Source: Ischnura elegans (Eukaryota > Arthropoda > Insecta > Odonata > Coenagrionidae). Taken from it: DNA of 64,000 nt. The notes below the pieces were generated by a model that did no database searches, had not been told where the DNA came from, and saw only the letters and a list, made by a program, of their open reading frames with translations. The DNA is taken from NCBI RefSeq assembly GCF_921293095.1, contig NC_060257.1:65604472-65668471 (forward strand), read 5' to 3'. Shown in pieces: positions 22,384-33,131 of the stretch; positions within the stretch are counted from its first letter, which is position 1; every line of letters starts with the position of its first letter. Made by a program: the position numbers and the translations under genes.

Positions 22384-23179
22384 TCAAAGTGGGTGGAAGA
22401 GGGTGATCTCTTCCTTTGGGGAGCAGCGCCCCCACGGACCCGAGCCCACCGAGGAGACAACCTCGTAAAAAAAACCTGATACTACTAGGGTAGCGTCTTA
22501 GCGTAGGTAGGTAGGGTCTTGTGGGCATGAATGTCTGTGAGAGGCGATATCGCCTTGCCTTAGTCCACCCATGTGTTTGCCGTGCGTGGCGACCCGTGAT
22601 GCAGGGAACGGGGATCCTGGTAGCTGAGAGGACCTCCTCTGCGGGAGGGGAGAATCCACAATACTCCACTTTGGCCCCTGACTCTCCTAGACGGGTGGCC
22701 AGGAAGTAGCCCAGTCTTGGTCAATCGGCTCCTGGCGGCTGGGGAGTTTGGCGGCTCCTTTCGAGCGGATGCCGGGACGGGTTAGTGCTGGAGATAAGGC
22801 GGGGAGCTCGTGGACTCAATACAAGGTGCAACTTAGAGAGAATAGACTCGACATCTGTCGTACTCACGTTCGCGCGCGACACACTCCCTGACAGGGTGGT
22901 CATCGGTTATGAATCGGTTCCAATTTTTTCGTAGGGCGGCCAAAGGCGTGTGGGTTTGGATGGACCCCGCGCCGGAGATTCTAACCTGAAGGAGACTCCC
23001 TTATCAAAGGTTCCTATATCCCTTGGGTACCCCTGACGTCCACACCGGAATCGCGGTCTGGCGTCTCGAATGTGTGGCTCCGTGGTGGGTGGGGAGCCTA
23101 GGGGATGAATTATATGTATTTTGATGGCTGAAGAAACTCTCCAACCCAAAGATCCCGTCCAGACGACGGGGGAGCAGAA
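22384..23179 (+). other. LINE 5' leader upstream of ORF1 relic
   Basis: GC-rich leader. Its first ~95 bases (GAGGGTGATCT, GAGACAACCTCGT) match the block at 56925-56995, so this 5' end exists elsewhere. The region 22808-22922 duplicates part of the ORF1 coding sequence downstream. No intact ORF. Confidence 0.6.
22808..22922 (+). repeat. Misplaced ~116-bp duplicate of LINE ORF1 segment
   Basis: Nearly identical to 23523-23640 (shared GTCGTACTCACGTTCGCGCG and CTCCCTGACAGGGTG). The copy sits in the 5' leader, out of its coding context. Confidence 0.85.
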
Positions 23180-23900
23180 GTGTACGCCGCTAGTCAGCGG
23201 TATTTAGTGATGAGGTGCACGAAGGAAGGGGAGAACCTGATAAAGATGTCCCCCTTCCTAATTCGCAAAGTTCTATCGGGTTTGGTTCCTGGGGAGATGA
23301 AATTAGCGATAAAGCTTCGCGACGGCACACTTCTCATCGAAACTGAATATAAAGCACAAAGCCAGAAACTGTGAAAAATGAATAAGCTTCATGACATTCC
23401 CGTCAAGGTCGGGGTGCACTCCATCCTAAACACCTGTCGGGGAGTTAAAAGCCATTGCGATCTGCTGTACGTTGAGATCGACGAGATCAAACGCGAGATG
23501 GCCTCTCAAGGAGTCACTGATGCTCGTGGACTCAATACAACGCGCAACGGAGAGAGAATAGACACGACATCTGTCGTACTCACGTTCGCGCGCGACACAC
23601 TCCCTGACAGGGTGTTCATCGGTTATGAATCGGTTCCAGTGCGACCATTCATTCCGGCACCCGTAAGATGCTTCCAGTGCCAGCAATTCGGTCTCATGGC
23701 CACGCGGTGACAAGGCAAGGCAACCTGCCCACGCTGGCTGCGGCCTGGACAAGCATGAGAGTGAGTGCAATGGTGACCAGCGCTGCGTCAACTGCGAAGG
23801 CTCACCCCGTGTTCTCTCGCATATGTCCGAAGATGATGAAAGAGTGGAAAATAATGGAGATAAAGACGGTCGAAAAAATCCTGTACTTCGAGGCGAGGAA
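23180..23900 (+). pseudogene. LINE ORF1 (gag-like, I/Jockey-type) with zinc knuckles, frameshifted
   Basis: RNA-binding ORF1 of a non-LTR element. Three frames in order: 23180-23374 (YLVMRCTKEGENLIKMSPFL), 23378-23710 (VKVGVHSILNTCRGV, ARGLNTTRNGERIDT, VRCFQCQQFG) and from about 23705 a third frame with CPRCGCGLDKHESEC and CVNCEGSHPVFSRICP, giving CCHC-type zinc knuckles at the C-terminus. At least two frameshifts plus a TGA separate them. No ORF2 follows; the element is truncated near 23.9 kb. Confidence 0.8.
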
Positions 23901-24239
23901 AATCATATTTAAATATATTAGAATAGCCTTATCCATCATAAATCATGACTATTTCTTCCTAACATCACCTTAACATTATTTGTCAACCAATGGCAATGCA
24001 TTTTGATGCTAATGAGGGCTTGTTTTAATTTCGCTTTGGTGTATGTTACGTTATAATTTTACCGTGAATCATTAAGGCTCTAACATAAAGATGCTACCCT
24101 CATAAACACAAATTTAGCAATCATTTTAGTCAGACTCATTGCTTGGTCCTTTCTACCAGGCAATTAGTCCAGTGTAGCTCTTGGCTGCTTGCACAACCCA
24201 TGTAATTTTATCATTGATTTTAATTTTTTCCTGCTATGG

Positions 24240-24935
24240 CATACGTAAACTTCACATATTTTCATAGGAACGAATAAAGGGAGCATTGAAAATTGTACTA
24301 TCATGTGTGGACCGAGGCTATCGGGAAACAATATCGATAATTCTTAAGTCTGCATCACAAACAACCTGCACGTTGGTAGAGAAATATCCTTTTCTACTGC
24401 GGAACAATTCTGCATTATATCCCCGTGGAGATTGAATTGGTATGTGTGTACCATCGATGCACCCAATTTCAGAAGGAAACCCAGCAACATTAAAAAAAAC
24501 GTTGTTTTCATATTTACTAAATGTTCATTTTTAGGGAATCAATTGTGCTGTGGACGGAGGAGGGCCAATTGATGTGTTACTTTCTTAACTATCCTGCTGT
24601 TGATTTTGAACTCTAAATGTATCTCCTACAACTATTTGAAATGTTCCTGTAGCAAAAAATCTTAGGGTAATAAGCAATTGATTGAGAGGTGTGATGGACT
24701 TGCTTCTTTTAGCCAGTGGTTCTAAATTATTTTTAATTTATTGTAGAATGTCCATAACCAAATTCTTATTTAATCCGAGTCTTTCCCAAAATAATTCTTC
24801 ATTGTAGAGGCGGAAGGAATTTTGTCGCTCCCTTATGACTCTTAGTCTAGGTACAGCTCTCCATACATTCAAAACGGAAGGCACTATTCGTTCCACTACC
24901 AACAATATGTATATAAGTAAATAATTACGGATCAA
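24240..24935 (-). pseudogene. PIF/Harbinger transposase relic (third copy), intronless
   Basis: Contiguous HARBI1-like segments in several frames: N-terminus at 24738-24935 (NEELFWERLGLNKNLVMDIL), TPLNQLLITLRFFATGTFQ near 24660, HQLALLRP near 24560, then GCIDGTHIPIQSP, RKGYFSTNVQVVCDADLR and STHDSTIF at 24290-24490. The first two catalytic Asp residues are present, but the C-terminal part with the catalytic Glu is missing and there are stops and frameshifts. Unlike the copy at 1.7-5.3 kb it has no introns and a different sequence, so it is a separate family. Confidence 0.85.
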
Positions 24936-24959
24936 TCCGCCTAATTACAGCTGAGTATC

Positions 24960-26900
24960 ACATCCAAGGCAATATCTCAGATAGTTCGTGGTTGGTTTTC
25001 GGAAAGTTGTCATCATCTCGGAATCAGCTATCCATTAAGGTCTATCAGAACTTTCGTTCACGGATACTCGTCCGAGACCGGCCGAACTGACGTATGGACT
25101 CGGTAAATGTTTTTCCGTTTCTAGGAATTGGAAATTGATGCGCCACCTGGTAAGTTATAGAATACTTTTACGGTGTAAGTGGTTCTGTAGAAGCTGTTAA
25201 GAAGTAAGGCTGTTGAAAACCGTAAATGCCTTAATAGGCATTGACACTTTTCAACAATGAATTAATTTAGCAAAGGGGGAAGTTGCAAAGCGCTTCCGTC
25301 TGACGGAAACGGAAAGTTGGATTCCGAAATCACGTAAACGTGGATAAGGCTCTTGAGCTAAGGACAGACAAGGAGAATTCTCGTTTCTCTGCAGACCACT
25401 TCCCAGGCCGCACATGTGTGGAAAAACACCATAAATACGCCTTTTCAAAAAGGTTTTTGAAAACGGATCAAGTTGTACTAAATCTGTAATGCACCGTCAA
25501 ATATCCTCTAAAACATTGTATTACAAAGGTGAATTATTGCACTGTTGAATTATTGTATTGCAAATTGTTTTTATTTTGCCATGAAATTTTATTACAGTTC
25601 ATAGAAAAGACGCGTCAAGTTTTATCTGCAGAGCCATAGTTTACAGCCGCTAATTAATGGAAATATTTTAACAATGGACCTAGGATTGAAAACATCGCTG
25701 CTAATAACTTTACCGTTAGGTCTCGTTACCTAAATCGGAGGGAAATGGCCTCCATATACGTACTTATATTGCCTTGGTAGAAAACATGTGGACGTGTATG
25801 TATCGATGAACTTTGATGAAGCTAAACTTCACGATTTTAGTAATTTTTAATGGACATTCAATACGGCGGAGGGTTTCGCCCATCTGGCTACACCCACGCT
25901 TACAGCCGACCATAGGTAGCGCCATTTCTAGTGCTTTAATAACTCTCTGAGGGTGTTTTAATATAAAATCATCCCGAGGAATCCACCGTTGTCACTCAGC
26001 ACGTAGGCTTTCTTCCATCGGATCCACAAAGATATGCACCTTCTCCTGGGTTCAATATTTAACTATAATTACAAGATAGTGCAATACACATTTTCCGTGA
26101 CATTTTATTTATCTTTCAGGAAACGCTGTTTTTATACTGACAGACTTTGAAGTCAGTATGCGATGAGAAAGTGACAACATTCGCGGGAAACGGGTGTGAG
26201 GAAAATTTGAATTCAGTCGATGGCAGTGGGCAGCCAGGAATTTCAATCAGGGGGTTGAAAACCAGGGGGGGGGGGAGTTTTTTAGCAACAGGGTCTAAAT
26301 CAGAGGGCTTCAAATTAATTTGAACACTTTTCGTTATCGAAAAAAAAGCTTCACTTTTCAAGGAAATCTTTTGTTAATTTATGATTTTTCAACATTTTTT
26401 TCTTTTTTGAAGGAAAGTAATTGTGTTAATTATTTCGGCTCGGACCCCCCGGACTTCTCCCTTGCTACGTTACTGGTCGATGGTTTAACTGAAGATTTTT
26501 CCTTTTTACATTTCCAAACCCAAGCGTAACAGTTTAGGTCCTGAGCGTGTAAATATATTTAAAAAAACAACTTGAAAGCCTATAAAAATTATTTTCAATT
26601 TAAAAAACTATCAAAATGCGTATGAAAATCTAAAAAGCATTCCTTTGGTTGTATGTGCCCAGAAAAAAAACTTGAATAACTGCTTCGTTTTATATCAGGA
26701 ATTTGAAAATGGATTTGGATCTGAAAATCGGGCTCCGAAAATCAATGATTCGGATCCGGAAAAAATCCTGGATCCGTCCATCCGTATTTTTCAGTTCGTT
26801 GTACGAGCTCTTTCGGAGACACCTCTAAAAATAAGAAAGAGTTCCTCCGCAAATATGTTTTTTTCCACGACAACTGACCGAAAAAACCTGTTCGTAAATT
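24960..26900. other. Intergenic, no gene seen
   Basis: Mixed AT-rich sequence. A run of about 12 G lies near 26264-26275. Short open frames without recognisable domains. Repeated GGATCC-like motifs near 26750-26790 look like simple sequence decay. Confidence 0.45.
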
Positions 26901-26925
26901 ATTTATTATTATAGTATTCTACCGA

Positions 26926-29188
26926 TTAAGGTAGGTTTCCATGGAGTACTAAAGAGGTGATCTGGGAGCCTCCCTTTCCTTCCAGCACTGCCTTCTTTAA
27001 TTCACTGTAAAGCCTACTCTCTTTCAATCTATCTAAAAGTCCTATTCTTTTCCTTCCCCTCCCTCGTTTCCCCAGCATTCTACCCTCCAACACCATTTTC
27101 AACATCCCCTCACCGCTAAGCACTAACTCCATCCAAACCTTCTGTCTCCTGCGTATCTCATCTAAAAGCTGCCTCTCCTCGCCAACCATATCCAGCACTT
27201 CGTCGTTCCTTTTCCTCTCCGTCCATTTCACCCTCTCCATTCTTCTCCATACCCACATCTCGAACGCCTCCAATCTTCTCTCGTCTTCTTTCCTCAGAGT
27301 CCACGTTTCCGCACCGTAGAGAGCTACACTCCAGATCAAACTCTTCACTAACCTTTTCTTTAAACTCTTACACAACGATCCTCTCAGAAGCTCCTTCCTG
27401 CTCATGAACGCCTCCTTCGCTAATGCTATTCTCTTCCTGATGTCCTTACTACTGTATCCGTTTTCCTCTAACGTACTGCCTAAATAGTTGAATTGCTCAA
27501 CCTGCTCAAGTTTTTCACCACCTACCTTTATCTTGAGTCTCACATTCCTCGCTCGTGATGCTTTACAAAACCGCATTACCATAGTTTTCTTGTAATTAAT
27601 CCTCATCCCAAACTCCTCGCAACGTTCGTATAACGCATCCACTATGGCCTGAAGCCCCCTTGCTGACTGACTGATCAACGCCTGGTCATCCGCGAATCTC
27701 ACTGATTTGAACATCATTCCTCCCACTTTTATCCCAGCTTCTAACTCATCCCACGCTTCCCTTACAATCCCTTTAGCGTACACGTTAAAGAGCAGTGGCG
27801 ATAGAGGACAGCCTTGCCTCACACCTCGGCCAATGTTTGCCCACCCAGATTCTCCGTCCGCTATCCTCACTTGCGCAGTCTGGGCCATGTACAGATTACG
27901 AATCAGTCGTCTATCCCTCCAGTCTACACCTATTCTCTTGAGAATATCCATTAACTTTACCCAGTTCACCCTATCAAACGCTTTTTCAAAATCCACGAAA
28001 CACACATATACGTCCTGCTCATATTCTAGGTTCCTCTCCACGAGGGACCTCATTATTGCTATTGCATCACGAGTTGACTTCCCTTTTCTGAAACCAAACT
28101 GATCTTGGCCCAAATACTTGTTTGCCCTCGCCTCCATTCGTCTGTTCAATATCCTCAGCACTACTTTAGCCGCATGGGATATTAGGCTGATAGTCCTATA
28201 ATCTCCGCATTCCACAGCTTTCTTCTTTTTTGGAAGCGGAATTAAAACAGTCTTCACGAAATCCTCCGGCCAACATCCCTTTTCATAGATCTTGCGCACT
28301 AGTTCGAAAAACCTTTTCTTACCTTCCTTCCCTAGATTCTTCAGAAGCTCACACGGGATGTTGTCCATGCCTAATGCCTTCCTAGCCTTCATATCACGGA
28401 GTGCTCTCTCTATTTCTGAATCTAATATCTCCGGCCCAAGATTATCCTCCTCCACTGCACTTTCCTCCTCTAGAGTCAATCTCTCTTATTTCGTTCCATC
28501 ATACAGGTCCTCCACGTATTCCTTCCACCTACCCTGTACCTCTTCTCGCTCGGTTAGCATCCTCCCATCTTTAGCCTTAATTTTAGACATGGATTGTCCT
28601 CTTTTGCCACCCGATAGCGACTTAACTTTGGCGTACAACGCGCCTACTTCTCCATCCTTCTGGAACTTTTCCATTTCCTCGCACTGCCTTTTCCACCAAG
28701 CCTCCCTTGCCCTCTTAGTTTCACGTCGTAATCGATTATTCAATTCCCTATACATTCTTTTGCCCTGTTCTGTGTCCACGTTCTTCCACTTCCTCCTCTC
28801 CTCCATTTCATTTACCATTTCCTCCGTTATCCACGGCTTCTTTATCCTTCTACTGTCAACGTAACCAATTGACTTCTCCGCCGCTTTGACTATTCCCGTT
28901 TTTATATTATCCCATCTTTCCTCTACCGTCTTGGTACTTTCAATCTCCCGTATACTAATGTCCACTAGCTCCTGATATTCTCTCCTCATACTCCCCTTCA
29001 GGGCTTCTACGTTCCATTTCTTCGCCTTCCTAACTTTCATAAGTCTTTTGAATCTTACGTTGCATTTCATGAGCACTAGATTGTGGTCCGAATCCGCATC
29101 CGCTGCAGGGAAGCTGTGCGAGTTTTTCACACTGTTCCTAAACCTCTGTCTTACCATAATGTAGTCTATTTGATATCTCCCAACATAC
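26926..29188 (-). pseudogene. RTE-clade LINE, reverse transcriptase part
   Basis: RT and linker of an RTE LINE. Frame 28486-29157 holds the end of the endonuclease (GRYQIDYIM, DSDHNLV) and linker; after a single in-frame TAA at 28483-28485 the frame continues at 26926-28479 with RT blocks: GMDNIPCELLK, DYRTISLISHAAKV, QFGFRKGKSTRDAI, DFEKAFDRVNW, GVRQGCPLSPLLFNVY, VRFADDQALI, then the C-terminal YGAETWTLRKEDERRLEAFE typical of RTE. The 5' half of the same element lies at 33132-34100; an LTR element separates them. Damage is one stop here and one 1-nt deletion in the 5' half, so the copy is young. A short TAATAAT tail ends it near 26900. Confidence 0.9.
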
Positions 29189-29627
29189 TGTGACCAATCC
29201 GGTGTTCGCCCCGGTACTGCTAGCGCCAGCGGCCGGGATCGGAACTAAGAGCAGTTCAGAAAACCAAGAGAGGGCGGACGGAGAGAACGGGCAGTCAGAC
29301 GGAGGAGGTGCACGAAGGCGGACGGAGAAGGTGCACGCAGTCAGACGGAGGAGGTGCACGCCGGCGGACGGGGAAGGTGCACGCGGACAGACGGAGAAGA
29401 GGCTTTTTTTTCACGGAAGAGTCGGCCTCACCTGGGGAACCACATCCCGGGATTTTGTTCTTGTCTTTCGTTTTTTCAGGCTTATAAGTCTGGTTGCTTG
29501 TATTCAGTGTTCAATTTAATATATCCAAATTGAAAAGGAGTCTCTTTCATTCCACAATTTTCTCACCAACGACCGGCAGGCAACCCACGAACCCAACCCG
29601 AGAGAGAGAGAGAGGAGTCTGGTTACA
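29189..29627 (+). repeat. 5' LTR of Ty3/gypsy-type retrotransposon
   Basis: 439 bp, starting TGTGACC and ending GGTTACA (TG...CA). It matches the 3' LTR at 32693-33131 throughout as far as I can compare by eye, and equal length. Inside are four to five degenerate ~24-bp tandem units around GACGGAGGAGGTGCACG (about 29297-29400). The 4-bp target duplication ATAC lies at 29185-29188. Confidence 0.95.
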
Positions 29628-29629
29628 TT

Positions 29630-29640
29630 TGGCGCCCAAC
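29630..29640 (+). other. Primer binding site
   Basis: TGGCGCCCAAC, two bases after the 5' LTR; it starts with TGG, complementary to a tRNA 3' CCA end. The priming tRNA was not determined. Confidence 0.75.
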
Positions 29641-29948
29641 TCGCGGCCGAAACCGGTACGTTTCTAAATCTTTATTTTGTGAAATCTTCTTTAATTTACT
29701 GTGAAAACGGCACGAAATTTTGGCTCATCGGTGGTGTAGGCACCAATTAGCATAGGATTTGAATGTCCCATCCAAATGCTACCTTTTTCCACGGCCCAAA
29801 CCCATAACCTGTAGTGAAGTCTCCCTGACGGGCCTCTGGGAGTGAAGTAATTGTTTTACCTATCCTTTTTATTTTGGTGGGGTAAATTAGATTAGGCTGA
29901 GATTCGTGCGTAGTCGTGCCGTTCCGTTAGTGTTATTCAGTGCTGGCA

Positions 29949-31151
29949 ATGGCCACGTATCGGGGAAGAAGGGAGGAATCATCGGACGATGATACTTTTA
30001 GTTCACCGCACCAAATCAGTACGGCGTTAAAAAAGATGTCACTTGAAGACCACGTGTCTACCCCCGTGGTCACGGGCACGCGCGTCGAGGCCGGGCAACA
30101 GGCCATCCACGCACAAGGCGTAGACCGCGAACTAAAAGATTTACTCGTAAGTGTATTGAATAATCAGACCGCATTAATCCGGGATATCAGGGATGAAGTG
30201 AAAAGAAGTTCTGATAGAGTCACGTCCGAAATGGTCTCGCAAAGTGAGAGGTTGCACGGTATTAGCATGCGATTGAATGAGACGGACCGTGGGAATGTAG
30301 TAGAGGGAGAGAATAGGAACGAGATAGGACGGAATTTGAATCAGCCCTTATTTGTGCCTCCACCGAACTGTCTCTCTAGACCCACGTTTCGAGCCCGGCA
30401 TTTTGAGCATCCCGTAAGTTTTATTCGCAAAGTTGAGGAATATATATGTTTTTATTCCATTCCTACGCGGCAAAGTGTGATTCTGGCAACAAATATGCTT
30501 GAGGGAGCCGCGAAAGACTGGGTAGATACGCTATATCCTCCGCTAGAAGATTTTCATGATTTCAAAACGAGGTTTTTGGAACGATTTTGGAATCGGGAAG
30601 CTCAATTTCAGCATAAATTAAAGCTGTTAACTGGATCATTCGACATACATCGACATGGCCGAATGTCTGATTATTTTATGGAACAGGTTAGAGCTGCTAA
30701 ACTTTGTGAACCGCCGATGGAGGACGACGAAATCATTTATTCTGTCGCAAGGCATTTCCACCCCACAATTCAAAATTTGATATACACGGCAGGAGAGTTG
30801 ACCATTAATAAAATGAGGGATCTCTTAAGCTATTATGATACCACAAGTGCAATGCAACGCGAGGGGCCACGTGGGTCGGACGGCCATCAGCCATATCGTG
30901 GATCACTTCAAACGAGCGAGGCTCATTCAAATCCATCCCGCAATTGGTATAATACGCGAATGGGCGAGGGTGCGAGGGGAAACAACCGTTTCACCGCTCG
31001 CGAGGACGACCCAAACCGCCCGCGCGGTGAAACTGGGTGTGTTCCTCGGCAGAATGACATTTCAACACGGGGTAGGGGCGTGAGGGACCCTGTAGATTTA
31101 AACTTAACCCGTTTGGATTGCCCAGATCCCCAATGCCAAACGATGACTTAA
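29949..31151 (+). CDS. LTR retrotransposon gag
   Basis: About 400 residues, starting at the first ATG in frame (29949). The structural protein would package element RNA. The central part (PTFRARHFEHPVSFIRKVEE, AKDWVDTLYP, FKTRFLERFWN) matches the retrotransposon gag domain of Ty3/gypsy-type elements. The N-terminus is charged; the C-terminus is Arg/Gly-rich (about residues 320-380). I see no CCHC knuckle. The 3' end overlaps the pol frame, with a -1 frameshift signal at 31097-31161. Intact. Confidence 0.88.
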   Translation: MATYRGRREESSDDDTFSSPHQISTALKKMSLEDHVSTPVVTGTRVEAGQQAIHAQGVDRELKDLLVSVLNNQTALIRDIRDEVKRSSDRVTSEMVSQSERLHGISMRLNETDRGNVVEGENRNEIGRNLNQPLFVPPPNCLSRPTFRARHFEHPVSFIRKVEEYICFYSIPTRQSVILATNMLEGAAKDWVDTLYPPLEDFHDFKTRFLERFWNREAQFQHKLKLLTGSFDIHRHGRMSDYFMEQVRAAKLCEPPMEDDEIIYSVARHFHPTIQNLIYTAGELTINKMRDLLSYYDTTSAMQREGPRGSDGHQPYRGSLQTSEAHSNPSRNWYNTRMGEGARGNNRFTAREDDPNRPRGETGCVPRQNDISTRGRGVRDPVDLNLTRLDCPDPQCQTMT

Positions 31152-31161
31152 AGGCGGATCT
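31097..31161 (+). promoter_or_regulatory. -1 ribosomal frameshift signal: slippery heptamer and H-type pseudoknot
   Basis: The heptamer T TTA AAC (31097-31103) is in register with gag (codons TTA AAC). After a 6-nt spacer, 31110-31120 pairs with 31131-31142 (11 bp with one bulged G), closing a 10-nt loop. Loop bases 31124-31129 (AGATCC) are fully complementary to 31156-31161 (GGATCT), forming stem 2. Slipping by -1 enters the pol frame, which is open from 31103; gag stops at 31149-31151. Confidence 0.85.
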
Positions 31162-32572
31162 ACCAACCGTGCTATCTTTTCAGCTGGAGGGAGACCCCTA
31201 CGATGATTTAATATGGGAGAGAGAACGCGAACCTGAAGTGCTTAAATGTCCTATGATGGAAGTTGAATGCTATGGAACGAACGTAGAAGCTTTGTTAGAC
31301 ACGGGTAGTTCGATCTCCGCAATATCGGAGGAGTTATGGGTGGAACTCTCGTCAAAAAGAAACGACATTCTTCTCTTTCCCATGTGTAAGTCGCACATAA
31401 TTTGCGCGAACGGTAAAAAATCGATGCCGATTCGAAAACAGGTGTTACTCCCATTGCGGATTGATAACCGAGAAATCGAAGTTGTTTGTTTAGTAATCAA
31501 TCATTTGATACGACCTTTAATTTTGGGAGTAGATTTTTTGTCCAAGTTTCGCGTTGGAATTGATTTCCAGGATAATGGGGTAGACATTAAAATCCCGTCT
31601 GACGAGTTCGCAGAAGCATGCGCCGTAAAAACTGTCGAATCATTTAAGGAAAAGCTCAACGTCATCCAAGACGAAGGGATGCCGTTGAATACAAAAAATC
31701 CGAAGCCTAGCGGGGACGGCCGTGTTGAAGGAACGCTCAATGAACTCCTCGAGGAGTTCGAAAATCTATTTTCAGAAAAACCGGGGTTGGTTCCCAATGG
31801 TGAACGGGGAAATAAATTTGCATTTGTGGTAGTTGATGTTTTTTCGAAATATGTTCAGGTGTATCCCATCAACAAGCCCAATACCAACTCTTGTTTAAGG
31901 TGCCTTAAAGATAAGTACTTTGCATTGTGTGGTCGGCCTAAGTGTGTTCTTAGCGACCATGGGACGCAGTTCACAAGTGCCAAATGGAAGGACGAGTTGA
32001 AGGTCGTGGGAGTAGATGTTGCCTTTTCGTCTATACGCCACCCGCAATCGAACCCGTGTGAGCGGATAATGAGGGAGCTGTCGAGAGTTTTTAGAACGTA
32101 TTGCAGTGATAATCATGTGAATTGGCAAGCAGTGGTCCCGTTCATAAACAAATGGTTTAATGAAGTAACTCATGAGAGCACGGGTACAACCCCGTTTGCC
32201 TTGCATTTTGGCAGGCAACCGTGGCGCGATTTCAGCGAACTGTTAGTCATTCCAGAAACAAATGTTTTTACCCACGAGGCATTAGTCGCGTGTGCTTTCC
32301 GAAAATTGAAGGCCGCCGGTTCGAAAAGGAGAAACGGTCAAAGAGGGAGGACACACCGTTTTCGTGAGGGTGATCGCGTTTTATTGCGATGCCCAAGAGC
32401 CTCTGACACGAAGTTGAAGCTATTTCACAAGTTCTTTCACCTATACACTGGGCTATACAGAATTGCGCGCATTGTTGGTGGGAATGCAAGTGAACTTACA
32501 AATGAAGAAGGGGATAAAATAGGGATTTTTAATTTTTACAATTTGAAACCGTACATCGTCGAGGAAAAATAA
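31103..32572 (+). CDS. LTR retrotransposon pol: protease joined directly to integrase (RT and RNase H absent)
   Basis: About 490 residues in the -1 frame relative to gag, so probably made as a Gag-Pol fusion. A retropepsin-like protease comes first, with the active-site ALLDTGSS near 31290-31310. The text then reaches LFSEKPGLVP, which normally begins the linker to RT, and jumps at about 31795-31810 straight into the integrase core (FVVVDVFSKY). The RT, RNase H and the integrase zinc-binding N-terminus are missing, without loss of frame. The integrase triad is present: D in VVVDVF, D in LSDHGTQF, E in NPCERIMREL. A C-terminal chromo-like or SH3-like part follows (FREGDRVLLRCP). No env. The element needs RT from elsewhere. 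Confidence 0.88.
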   Translation, partial: LNPFGLPRSPMPNDDLKADLPTVLSFQLEGDPYDDLIWEREREPEVLKCPMMEVECYGTNVEALLDTGSSISAISEELWVELSSKRNDILLFPMCKSHIICANGKKSMPIRKQVLLPLRIDNREIEVVCLVINHLIRPLILGVDFLSKFRVGIDFQDNGVDIKIPSDEFAEACAVKTVESFKEKLNVIQDEGMPLNTKNPKPSGDGRVEGTLNELLEEFENLFSEKPGLVPNGERGNKFAFVVVDVFSKYVQVYPINKPNTNSCLRCLKDKYFALCGRPKCVLSDHGTQFTSAKWKDELKVVGVDVAFSSIRHPQSNPCERIMRELSRVFRTYCSDNHVNWQAVVPFINKWFNEVTHESTGTTPFALHFGRQPWRDFSELLVIPETNVFTHEALVACAFRKLKAAGSKRRNGQRGRTHRFREGDRVLLRCPRASDTKLKLFHKFFHLYTGLYRIARIVGGNASELTNEEGDKIGIFNFYNLKPYIVEEK

Positions 32573-32692
32573 AACGAGAAGTTTATTTTTTTGCTATTAC
32601 CCTCATGTTAAAGCATTTTTCTTTAATTCCAGTGATCAACAAAAGAGTAAATTTATTTTGGTCTAGAAATTTCCCTTTTGTTGAGGGAGCCA

Positions 32693-33131
32693 TGTGACCA
32701 ATCCGGTGTTCGCCCCGGTACTGCTAGCGCCAGCGGCCGGGATCGGAACTAAGAGCAGTTCAGAAAACCAAGAGAGGGCGGACGGAGAGAACGGGCAGTC
32801 AGACGGAGGAGGTGCACGAAGGCGGACGGAGAAGGTGCACGCAGTCAGACGGAGGAGGTGCACGCCGGCGGACGGGGAAGGTGCACGCGGACAGACGGAG
32901 AAGAGGCTTTTTTTTCACGGAAGAGTCGGCCTCACCTGGGGAACCACATCCCGGGATTTTGTTCTTGTCTTTCGTTTTTTCAGGCTTATAAGTCTGGTTG
33001 CTTGTATTCAGTGTTCAATTTAATATATCCAAATTGAAAAGGAGTCTCTTTCATTCCACAATTTTCTCACCAACGACCGGCAGGCAACCCACGAACCCAA
33101 CCCGAGAGAGAGAGAGAGGAGTCTGGTTACA
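32693..33131 (+). repeat. 3' LTR of Ty3/gypsy-type retrotransposon
   Basis: Matches the 5' LTR. It is preceded by a short purine-rich tract (GAGGGAG, 32683-32689) serving as polypurine tract, and followed by the second ATAC target copy (33132-33135). Confidence 0.95.

Noticed and set aside
29190..29519. 109-codon open frame, repeated at 32694-33023
   Set aside because: It lies inside both LTRs; it is open only because the LTR is GC-rich and repetitive. Its identity in both places reflects LTR identity.
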